A stretch of DNA of 6,653 bases from Planctomycetota bacterium (GTDB taxonomy: Bacteria > Planctomycetota > Planctomycetia > Pirellulales > Pirellulaceae). The notes under the pieces are model-generated. The model was not told where the DNA came from. It ran no database searches and saw nothing but the letters and a program-made list of their open reading frames with translations. Positions within the stretch are counted from its first letter, which is position 1. Every line of letters begins with the position of its first letter. A program made the position numbers and the translations under genes. The stretch is from positions 1 to 6,653 of the forward strand of contig JAHWKS010000327.1 in the NCBI GenBank assembly GCA_019347795.1. Reading direction: 5' to 3'. Shown here in pieces: positions 1 through 5,493 of the stretch.

Positions 1-624
1 GACCCCCACGGGTCCTTTGTCGTCCTCCCGCACGAAGACGCCCTTGGCCAGGTACTCGAGGTTCACCTGGTGGACGATGCCGATGTTCGGCGGCACGACG
101 CGGAAGTTGTCGAACGCCTTCTGCCCCCAACGCAGGAATTCGTAGCGCTCGCGGTTGCGCTGGAACTCGATCTGATTGTTGAACGCCAGCGCGTCGGCGG
201 CGCCGAAGCGGTCGACCACCACCGAGTGGTCGATAACCAGATCGACCGGGATGAGCGGGTTGATCTTCTTCGGATCGCCCCCGAGGCGCTTCATGCCGCT
301 CCGCATCGCCGCCAGATCGACCACCGCCGGGACGCCCGTGAAATCCTGAAGCACGACGCGGGCCGGCTTGAAGGGTATCTCCACCTGCGCCGGACTGAAG
401 GGGTCCCAGGAGACGAGGTTCTTCACGTCATCCTCAGACACCTGGTAGCCGTCGCAGTTCCGCAGCACCGCCTCCAGCAGGATGCGCAGCGAGTAAGGGA
501 GGCGGAAGACGTCCCCCAGCCCCAGTTCATTCAGCTTCTCAATGCGGTAGATGCCGACCTTCCCTTGAGGGGTCGAGATGGCCCCGCGGGCGCCGAAGGG
601 ATCGAAAAGAAGCTGCTGCGTCAT
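1..624 (-). CDS. acnA: Aconitate hydratase (aconitase A type), N-terminal 208 residues, truncated by window edge
   Basis: Aconitase isomerises citrate to isocitrate through cis-aconitate in the TCA cycle, using a [4Fe-4S] cluster in the cytoplasm. Reading the minus strand from ATG at 624-622 gives 208 codons open to base 1. Recognisable AcnA/IRP1-family blocks are [19 protein letters not shown] at about residues 90-108, [13 protein letters not shown] at 126-138 and [14 protein letters not shown] at 180-193. The N-terminus (LFDPFGARG, then YRIEKL and [16 protein letters not shown]) also matches the family. These enzymes are usually close to 900 residues, so only the first quarter is here; the cluster-ligand cysteines lie outside the window. 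The start is fixed by an in-frame TGA two codons upstream. No strong Shine-Dalgarno sequence precedes it. A 183-bp gap separates it from the upstream same-strand gene, so it is probably transcribed on its own. The family call is very secure. Confidence 0.96.
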   Translation of the reverse strand, partial: MTQQLLFDPFGARGAISTPQGKVGIYRIEKLNELGLGDVFRLPYSLRILLEAVLRNCDGYQVSEDDVKNLVSWDPFSPAQVEIPFKPARVVLQDFTGVPAVVDLAAMRSGMKRLGGDPKKINPLIPVDLVIDHSVVVDRFGAADALAFNNQIEFQRNRERYEFLRWGQKAFDNFRVVPPNIGIVHQVNLEYLAKGVFVREDDKGPVGV

Positions 625-670
625 CGGTCAATGCCGGGAACAAGGGAAGAAGGTCTTGAAGACGCCGCCC

Positions 671-699
671 ATTCTATCCGACCCGGCTGGATCTGTCTG
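671..699 (-). promoter_or_regulatory. Possible sigma70-type promoter for aconitase
   Basis: On the minus strand a CAGACA hexamer (699-694) is followed after 17 bp by TAGAAT (676-671). The -10 matches TATAAT at five of six positions and the -35 keeps the GACA half. Transcription would start near 664, about 40 bases before the aconitase ATG. This is a consensus match read by eye in GC-rich DNA, and promoter rules in planctomycetes are less certain than in E. coli, so it is tentative. Confidence 0.35.
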
Positions 700-807
700 C
701 GGACGTTACGTTGCGCGCCCGGCGTCTGGGCATCTGGGCGCCTGAGCCTCCGCCCCTTTTTGCGCCCCTTCGGCGGTGGCCGCGGGTCGAGCAGACCTGC
801 GAAGGTT

Positions 808-1716
808 TCAATTGTTGTTCGTCGCGGGGGCCGGCGAAGGTTGCCGATCCAGCGGCTCGATGGTGGCCCGCCCCGCGGCGATATCCTCCTGGGCGATTTG
901 AATCAGCCGCGGACAGGCATTGAAGCGGGTGGCGGTCTGCGTCGTCGAAGATGAACTCGAGCCCACGCCCAGCACTTTGTAAATCAGGACGTCCTCCAGT
1001 CCGCGGAGGGGTTCCCGGTACGACGCCAGTTCGCTTTGCTGCGAAGGAGAGAGCGCTCCGGCGCCGAACTTCGCGGCGGCCTTGATGAACTCGTCGGCCA
1101 CCACCACGCGCCGCGCGTAGGCGAGGGCGCGCTGTTCGTTGGCGGCTGCGGTTTGCGGAGTTCCCTGCCCGGACGGTCCATACACCGCCTCCCGCACCGT
1201 GACCGAGCGCCCGCGCATCGAGGCGTAGTACTGGGCTGCCGGATCGTTCCTTAGCGCCAACACGTGGGTGCGCGCGCCGTCCAGGAGGAGCTCCAGGTAG
1301 GCCGGCGCTTCGTACTGGCTGGGAGCGATCATCGCGAACGGGCGGGGATGCTCGGTGAAGCCAGCCGCCATGGCCCCCAACTCGACGCGCGCCAGCGCCA
1401 TCATCCACGCCAGTCCCCGACGTTCGACCGGGCCCTGCGATTCGAGTTCCGAGAGACTGCTGGGCGCCGCCTCCAAGCGGCGAGAGAGGTTCGTGTAGAC
1501 CGCAAACTCATCGCGGTCCTTGACGATCTGCTCGATGACCTGCAGCTCGGCTTCATTGACCGAGTTAAGCAGCGGATCCAGCAGGGCCAGGGCTCGCGTA
1601 TACTCAAACCATCCCACCAGCCGGCGGGCGTTTTCGGTCTTCGGCGGAGGCAGAATCGCCTCGTACTGGCTGTACTGCTGAGTCGAACGGACCGTTCGAA
1701 CAACCTCGTTGCGGTT
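808..1716 (-). CDS. C-terminal part of the interrupted exported protein, downstream of in-frame TGA
   Basis: This is the same reading frame as the gene ending at 1717, continuing without another stop for 302 codons to TGA at 810-808. The 33 codons directly after the TGA (starting NRNEVVRTVRSTQQYSQYEA) read as ordinary protein with no stop and no obvious start. The first GTG that a gene finder could choose, at 1617-1615, has no Shine-Dalgarno sequence. I therefore read this as the continuation of the upstream protein (residues 410-711), not as a separate gene. The segment is predicted mostly helical (for example residues around LALLDPLLNSVNEAELQVIEQI). It has a Ser/Thr-rich stretch (GVGSSSSSTTQT) near the C-terminus and a low-complexity end in PAPATNNN. 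It holds the only cysteine of the whole 711-codon frame (FNACP). I recognise no domain. It could be the dead half of a pseudogene, a readthrough extension, or intact if the TGA is a sequence error. Confidence 0.7.
   Translation of the reverse strand, partial: NRNEVVRTVRSTQQYSQYEAILPPPKTENARRLVGWFEYTRALALLDPLLNSVNEAELQVIEQIVKDRDEFAVYTNLSRRLEAAPSSLSELESQGPVERRGLAWMMALARVELGAMAAGFTEHPRPFAMIAPSQYEAPAYLELLLDGARTHVLALRNDPAAQYYASMRGRSVTVREAVYGPSGQGTPQTAAANEQRALAYARRVVVADEFIKAAAKFGAGALSPSQQSELASYREPLRGLEDVLIYKVLGVGSSSSSTTQTATRFNACPRLIQIAQEDIAAGRATIEPLDRQPSPAPATNNN
1683..1707 (-). other. Hairpin immediately 3' of the in-frame TGA
   Basis: In transcript sense, 17 bases after the UGA, the bases TCGAACG-GTC-CGTTCGA (1699-1683) form a perfect 7-bp stem with a 3-base loop, or a 6-bp stem with a GGUCC loop. 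A further GAG (1707-1705) can pair with CTC (1682-1680) across a 5-base bulge. The loop starts about 25 bases after the UGA. Spacing and loop G/U content resemble bacterial SECIS elements, but a hairpin of this size can occur by chance in coding DNA. Confidence 0.4.
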
Positions 1717-2943
1717 TCACCAGAAGGTCGAGGTGGTAATTCGATCCGTCATGGTCGAGACCTCGACGCTTTCGTTCGATCCGCTTCGATCCATGCGCCG
1801 GTCTTCCCAGGCCCACCAATAGTGATGCCGCCGGTCGAACAAGGGTTGCGGCGCCTCGCCCTGCGCCAGGCGCGCCGGGTCCGTGGGTTTGGGCGGCGCC
1901 AAGGGCATGAACAATCCCAACTGGCCTGCCTCCGTGTGGATGGCGGCGGGATGTTTCGCCAGCCCGAAGATCATCGGCCCGATGCCGTACCGCCCGCGAT
2001 ACCACCAATGCAGTCCTGCGTAGAGGAGCGTGGACTTGGTCGTCAGGTCGCCCGCTCGAAGCCGCGCTTCTCGGGCGTTCGCGCCGACTTCATGAAAGAA
2101 CCCGGGATCATTGAGCCGCGCCCGCAGGTACTGCGGGCCGTCGTCGCGCCGTTTCTTCGACTGGCCAGCCCGGTAGAACTCCTCCACCAGCATCGCGTCC
2201 ATTTGCCACACGAAGGCCGCGAGAAACTTGCGCTGCGAAACCTGCTCCTCGCCGAGCCATTCTTTGGCCATCGCCAGCCGGTCGGCCCGCAGCTCGACCT
2301 GCCGTTCGGCGAGTTCGCGGCTCATGGCGCCGACGCGCTCGGCGATGGCGCGATAGTCGGTTTCCGCAATCCCCTTCCGCGCCTCGTCGAGCTTGGCCGC
2401 GTCGCGGCGCGACAGGCGGGCGGCAAGCTGCGTCATATACTCGGCAATCATGGCCGCGTTGAGGAGCTGATTCTCCAGAACGTGCGCGTTCCAGAAAAGC
2501 TCGTCGTACGCCTCCAGCGACTCCGGCTGCGGCAGCGGTTCGGCCATCACCGGATGATCTTTCGCCGCGGCCAGGGCGGACTCCAATTCCTTTCGCAACT
2601 CGGGCAGGACCAGCAGCGTCTCGCGGGCGGAAAGCCTCGGCGCCCGATCGCGCGGCTTCAACTTGAGTTCCGCAAGACGGGCCTCGGCGAATTGCCGGGC
2701 TACCGGAGGGAGGCCACTCTCGGCCAGGAGCGCGTCGGCGGCGGCCGTCTTCCCGTCATCCCACTTGCCCAGTAACGGCGAGAGGATTCCGACGCTGGTA
2801 ACGACATCGCCTCCCACATAAGCCGTCGCGACATTGGCAAGCGCCTGCCTTTCGGCGAGCGACAACTCCTCGCCCTGGGCGGGACGGAGCATCGCGGATA
2901 GAGCGGCAACAGTCACGACGACAGCGAGGAGACGAGACGGCAT
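1717..2943 (-). CDS. Exported protein of unknown function, N-terminal part, ending at in-frame TGA
   Basis: I do not recognise the family. The start at ATG 2943 is well supported: GGAGG lies 7 bases upstream (2955-2951). The product opens with a classic signal peptide: MPSR, a hydrophobic core LLAVVVTVAALSAML, and a likely cleavage after A-Q-G at residue 24. The mature part is largely helical and charged, rich in Ala, Glu, Arg and Leu (for example residues about 25-150 and 190-260). An aromatic section follows (GLHWWYRGRYGIGPMIFG at about 315-332, then HHYWWAWEDRR). It contains no cysteine. It is probably periplasmic or surface-located. Translation would stop at TGA 1719-1717 after 408 residues, but the same frame stays open for another 302 codons. 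The joined product would be about 711 residues. The end just before the TGA (TDRITTSTFW) does not look like a natural C-terminus, so the stop more likely reflects a nonsense mutation, a sequence error or recoding. Confidence 0.8.
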   Translation of the reverse strand: MPSRLLAVVVTVAALSAMLRPAQGEELSLAERQALANVATAYVGGDVVTSVGILSPLLGKWDDGKTAAADALLAESGLPPVARQFAEARLAELKLKPRDRAPRLSARETLLVLPELRKELESALAAAKDHPVMAEPLPQPESLEAYDELFWNAHVLENQLLNAAMIAEYMTQLAARLSRRDAAKLDEARKGIAETDYRAIAERVGAMSRELAERQVELRADRLAMAKEWLGEEQVSQRKFLAAFVWQMDAMLVEEFYRAGQSKKRRDDGPQYLRARLNDPGFFHEVGANAREARLRAGDLTTKSTLLYAGLHWWYRGRYGIGPMIFGLAKHPAAIHTEAGQLGLFMPLAPPKPTDPARLAQGEAPQPLFDRRHHYWWAWEDRRMDRSGSNESVEVSTMTDRITTSTFW

Positions 2944-2950
2944 AATGGTC

Positions 2951-2955
2951 CCTCC
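2951..2955 (-). promoter_or_regulatory. Shine-Dalgarno site fixing the start of the exported protein
   Basis: GGAGG on the minus strand, 7 bases before ATG 2943. It is the clearest ribosome binding site in the window and decides the start of the gene. The downstream half after the in-frame TGA has no comparable site. Confidence 0.8.
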
Positions 2956-2999
2956 GATTGTTCACTCCGGAAGAGAACGCGGCGCCGAAATGTGCCGTT

Positions 3000-3029
3000 A
3001 GTTTACCGCCCCCCCGATCAAACTTGCAA
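3000..3029 (-). promoter_or_regulatory. Possible promoter of the exported-protein gene, with a G7 run in the spacer
   Basis: On the minus strand TTGCAA (3029-3024), then 18 bp, then TAAACT (3005-3000); each hexamer matches consensus at four positions. Upstream DNA is AT-rich, which would help promoter activity. The spacer contains a run of seven Gs (seven Cs on the plus strand, 3009-3015). The expected start is about 50 bases before ATG 2943. It is a weak consensus match. Confidence 0.25.
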
Positions 3030-3070
3030 TCAAAATAACCAAAATTGTTCTACCTGTGGTCGCCTCATTT

Positions 3071-4180
3071 TCATCTGCCGCTTCGCCTGCCCGGTTGCCC
3101 GGTTTCCAGGTTTCGCTGCTTCGCCTCCCGAAGGAGCGTGTTGATTTCGCGACGGGCGGTGAGGTAGTAGCCGACGCCGATTGTGGCGATCAGGAGCGTG
3201 ATCACCCGGAACGCCAGAGCGATGACGAAGCCTTGGCTCTCGGCGACCCTTTCCGGCGAGACGCGGCGGTAGAGGAAGTCGAGGGCGATCTCGTAGGCGC
3301 CCAGTCCGCCCGGCAGCGGGAGCGAGCCGAAGACGTTGGCCATCGGCGAGATCACCAGGTGCGTGACGAAGTCCGGGGCGTCGCCCGGCAGGCCGTGGGC
3401 GATGAGGTAGATTGCGGCGGCCAACAGGCCGTGAACGCCCAGGCCGATCACGATCGAGACGCCGATGATCCAGAGCCGCTGCCGGTACATCCGCAGCGCT
3501 TCCACCAGGTGCGCAATCGTATTCCCGACCGCCGGCAGTTCCGCCAGCGCATCCCACAACGGACTGGTGGTAAAGCCGGGCAGGAGCATCACCGCCATCG
3601 CCGCCGCGCCGGCGATCATGAAACCCAGGGCGATGCGGCACAGATTCTGGATGACCGCCAGCCCTTCCGGATCGCGGGCCGCGACCGCGCTCCAGTCCAT
3701 CGTGAGATACGCGACCGACACCAGCAGAACCAGCGCGAACATCCCCAGCACGCGGTCCATGACCACCGTCGCCGCCGCCACCGCGCCGCGGCCCGGGTTC
3801 TGCCGCGCGACGAACACGGCTCGAATCGCATCGCCCCCGACGATCCCGAGGGTAAAGAAGTTCAGCAGGAATCCCAGGAACCCCAAGCGAAAGGCTTCCC
3901 GCAGGGTGAAGGGCAGTTGCACCGTCCGCACCAACAGATACCAGCGGATGATCGTCGCCGCGACGGCCGTGAGGGTGACCGCCGCCGCGGCCGCCAACAG
4001 CGGCCAATCCTTCGGCTGCGTGCGAAGCTGCTGAAAGCTGTCGTCGCGGGCGGCCTTGTGAAACAGCCACGCCAACAGCGCCGCCGAGACGGCCACCTTC
4101 CACACCGCCGCCGTCCAGCGGCGCAGCGTCGCGGCGGGCGACTTCGAAGCCGCGGCGGCGCTGGTGTTTGCGTGTTTCAT
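3071..4180 (-). CDS. Lysylphosphatidylglycerol synthase TM / flippase-like (UPF0104) membrane protein
   Basis: A polytopic inner-membrane protein of 369 residues. Members of this family include the membrane part of MprF and many stand-alone proteins thought to handle or flip lipids; the exact substrate cannot be told here. Family hallmarks are the NFFTLGIVGGDAIRAVFVARQ region (GGD at 115-117) and PLPGGLGAYE at about 288-297. Hydrophobic segments lie near residues 27-41, 60-78, 98-114, 136-160, 182-201, 237-262 and 318-340. There is no C-terminal aminoacyl-transferase domain, so it is not a full MprF. The C-terminus is a short basic tail. I chose ATG 4180-4178, with AAGG four bases upstream and a normal family length. 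An in-frame ATG at 4240 would add 20 residues without membrane character and would overlap a likely tRNA promoter. That ATG does have a GAGG before it, so it stays possible. It lies 127 bp upstream of the exported-protein gene on the same strand. Confidence 0.9.
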   Translation of the reverse strand: MKHANTSAAAASKSPAATLRRWTAAVWKVAVSAALLAWLFHKAARDDSFQQLRTQPKDWPLLAAAAAVTLTAVAATIIRWYLLVRTVQLPFTLREAFRLGFLGFLLNFFTLGIVGGDAIRAVFVARQNPGRGAVAAATVVMDRVLGMFALVLLVSVAYLTMDWSAVAARDPEGLAVIQNLCRIALGFMIAGAAAMAVMLLPGFTTSPLWDALAELPAVGNTIAHLVEALRMYRQRLWIIGVSIVIGLGVHGLLAAAIYLIAHGLPGDAPDFVTHLVISPMANVFGSLPLPGGLGAYEIALDFLYRRVSPERVAESQGFVIALAFRVITLLIATIGVGYYLTARREINTLLREAKQRNLETGQPGRRSGR

Positions 4181-4186
4181 CCCGCC

Positions 4187-4216
4187 TTGACGCCCCTCCC
4201 CCCGACTTGCTAACTT
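4187..4216 (+). promoter_or_regulatory. Possible promoter of tRNA-Ala
   Basis: TTGACG (4187-4192) is followed after 18 bp by TAACTT (4211-4216), preceded by TG at 4208-4209 as in an extended -10. The start would fall near 4224, about 43 bases before the mature tRNA. The -35 matches at five of six positions. The -10 matches only at three, but these are the most important ones. The site lies between the tRNA and the chosen start of the divergent membrane-protein gene. Confidence 0.4.
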
Positions 4217-4266
4217 CAACGCTGGCGCGGAGGTTCGCATTCTCGCCTCGTCCGCCCGACCCTCGT

Positions 4267-4342
<76 letters not shown>

Positions 4343-4345
4343 CCT

Positions 4346-4380
4346 CCGGCGCCTGATGATAGGCGCCGGTTTCTTTTCTG
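4346..4380 (+). terminator. Rho-independent terminator of tRNA-Ala
   Basis: A perfect 9-bp stem, CCGGCGCCT (4346-4354) with AGGCGCCGG (4361-4369), closes a 6-base loop and is followed by the T-rich run TTTCTTTTCT. It begins 6 bases after the tRNA, so the tRNA is a single-gene transcript. Confidence 0.92.
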
Positions 4381-4397
4381 GTAAGGTCGCTTCCACG

Positions 4398-4429
4398 AAA
4401 AAAAGCCTCCCGGGTGCGGGAGGCTTTTT
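4398..4429 (-). terminator. Terminator of the pseudopilin gene, symmetric and probably bidirectional
   Basis: GCCTCCCG (4405-4412) pairs with CGGGAGGC (4417-4424) around a GGTG loop. It is flanked by seven As (4398-4404) and five Ts (4425-4429). In minus-strand transcripts from the pseudopilin gene, which stops at 4466, the hairpin is followed by seven Us. Read from the plus strand it would also stop any transcription escaping the tRNA terminator. Confidence 0.92.
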
Positions 4430-4465
4430 CCATGGGCCGGCGGGCGCTTGATTTCCCTCGATTGC

Positions 4466-4915
4466 TTATTGATCCAGATAATCGTCGTGGTTGATCCAGA
4501 CCTCGCCGGTTGAGGCGTCGTAGAGCCAGCCGGCGTCCGCTTCGGCGGCCGTCGGCGGATTCGCTCCGGGGGCCTTCACCACGTCCGCCACTGCGGCCTC
4601 GACCAGGGGGTTGTCCGGAATCGAATGAATGTACGGGCCATGCACCAGCGCCCCGTCGGCGGCGTTGGTCGTGCCGGCGCGGTTGGTCTTCTGCGTCAGC
4701 AGGTCGAGCGTCGTGGGAACCACGCCGTCGTGATTCGTCTTATACAGCTCGATCTGCGCCCGCAGCGTGTGCAGGTTGAACAGGGCCGTATTGGACTTGG
4801 CGTCTTTGGCCGAGTCGGTGAATTGGGGAATGATCGTCGCCGCTAACACGGCCATGATCACGACCACAATCAGGATCTCTACCAGGGTGAAGCCGTGTGG
4901 GCGTCGCGAAGTCAT
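4466..4915 (-). CDS. Type II secretion major pseudopilin-like protein (GspG type) with prepilin N-methylation signal
   Basis: A 149-residue prepilin-like protein. The leader MTSRRPHG is short and basic. It ends in Gly8 and is followed by Phe9 and the standard hydrophobic helix FTLVEILIVVVIMAVLAATI with Glu at mature position 5. Prepilin peptidase would cut after Gly8 and methylate Phe. The rest resembles GspG pseudopilins: a helix (NLHTLRAQIELYKTNHDGVVP), a GPYIHSIPDNPL segment near residue 92, and a closing GWLYDASTGEVWIN strand. Such proteins form the periplasmic pseudopilus that drives type II secretion, or related fibres. No other secretion gene is next to it, which is common for scattered pseudopilins in planctomycetes. 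I chose ATG 4915 (GAGG about 10 bases upstream) over an in-frame TTG at 4951, because this gives the usual short leader. It ends 36 bases before a strong terminator and so appears to be transcribed alone. Confidence 0.92.
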   Translation of the reverse strand: MTSRRPHGFTLVEILIVVVIMAVLAATIIPQFTDSAKDAKSNTALFNLHTLRAQIELYKTNHDGVVPTTLDLLTQKTNRAGTTNAADGALVHGPYIHSIPDNPLVEAAVADVVKAPGANPPTAAEADAGWLYDASTGEVWINHDDYLDQ

Positions 4916-5025
4916 GGAGCCAATACCTCGAATACCGTGGAGGGAAATCAAAACTGGCGTGATGCCGGTCGAAACAGCCGCCCGTCGGGTGCGCCCCTGG
5001 CCGGGTTCATTGCGGCGTCATCAAT

Positions 5026-5054
5026 CATTTAGGTTGCGGTAAGAGGACGGTCAA
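5026..5054 (-). promoter_or_regulatory. Possible promoter of the pseudopilin gene
   Basis: On the minus strand TTGACC (5054-5049) is followed after 17 bp by TAAATG (5031-5026). The -35 matches at five of six positions and the -10 at three. The A/T tract directly upstream (5055-5066) could act as an UP element. The leader to ATG 4915 would be about 105 bases. Confidence 0.32.
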
Positions 5055-5066
5055 AAAAGTTTTTTG
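5052..5066. repeat. A6/T6 palindrome
   Basis: Six As and six Ts flank a single G inside C...G, forming a perfect 15-base inverted repeat with an odd centre (CAAAAAA-G-TTTTTTG). It overlaps the -35 of the candidate pseudopilin promoter. It could be an UP element, a bent-DNA or nucleoid-protein site, or chance. No T-run follows a GC stem, so it is not a terminator. Confidence 0.6.
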
Positions 5067-5476
5067 CGGCGGTGCTTGACTCGCGGGATTCCGCAAGAAA
5101 GGGAAGCCCGGCGCCGGCGCCGCGGGGCTCGCTCGCCGATACAGGCGGCGCCAGCGCTCCGACCGGCGCCGCACTCGCAAACGGCTTTCTTGACGCACAG
5201 ACCGCGAAATCTTTTAAGAGAACACGACTTAGCGGCTTCGCGTCCTTCGCAAGCGCCCTACGCTATCTAGTCTCTCCAATTCAAGCCGTCAGCCCGGATT
5301 GACGATGAATGACCACAAACAGGCGTAGATTCAGCGTCTCTTGAGAGAGTGCGCGGAGTTTGCCGTCTGTTTGTATGGCGCGTTCAAGTTCAACCGGGCA
5401 AATCGCGTGGGATCGGCGGCTTTCCCGAAGCGGACGAGAGTTTCGTCAGACCAGGCGCCCAATCGTTCCAGTCAGC

Positions 5477-5483
5477 GAAGGAG
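5477..5483 (+). promoter_or_regulatory. Shine-Dalgarno site of the cysteine-rich repeat protein
   Basis: GAAGGAG ends 10 bases before ATG 5494 and only 1 base before the in-frame ATG at 5485. The spacing therefore favours the 5494 start, which also gives the cleaner signal peptide. Confidence 0.75.
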
Positions 5484-5493
5484 AATGGAAAAC

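Larger units (their letters stand above)
4916..5493. other. Divergent intergenic region between pseudopilin and repeat-protein genes
   Basis: This stretch of 578 bp carries no convincing gene; the short frames in it have no family resemblance, and none has a clear ribosome binding site. It holds the 5' regions of two divergently transcribed genes. Visible elements are a candidate pseudopilin promoter with an A6/T6 palindrome beside it (5026-5066) and the ribosome binding site of the repeat protein at its right end. A very GC-rich part with repeated GGCGCC words runs from about 5107 to 5170. I could not pick a convincing plus-strand promoter for the repeat protein; TTGACG at 5299 has no -10 at normal spacing. 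A long untranslated leader is possible. Confidence 0.6.

Noticed and set aside
70..954. A 294-codon plus-strand frame covering the left edge.
   Set aside because: It is the shadow of the aconitase gene, whose family motifs are unmistakable on the minus strand.
808..1617. An independent 269-residue gene starting at GTG 1617.
   Set aside because: No ribosome binding site precedes this GTG. The open frame extends 33 codons further upstream to the in-frame TGA with protein-like content, so a split single gene explains it better.
1264..2775. A 503-codon open frame on the plus strand opposite the exported-protein gene.
   Set aside because: It is antisense to a gene with a clear signal peptide and ribosome site. 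Its product is rich in Arg, Gln and Gly without family features, typical of shadow frames in GC-rich DNA.
3056..4213. A 385-codon plus-strand frame opposite the flippase-like membrane protein, and other long frames there on both strands.
   Set aside because: The product is a highly charged, His/Arg/Gln-rich low-complexity sequence. The opposite strand shows conserved family motifs and membrane segments.
4466..4951. A longer pseudopilin starting at TTG 4951.
   Set aside because: It would give an unusual 20-residue leader with no better ribosome site. ATG 4915 gives a normal short basic leader ending in Gly.
5064..5302. Short open frames of 68 and 76 codons in the divergent intergenic region.
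   Set aside because: They overlap each other in different frames, have no clear ribosome binding site or recognisable product, and lie in GC-rich DNA where such frames are common.
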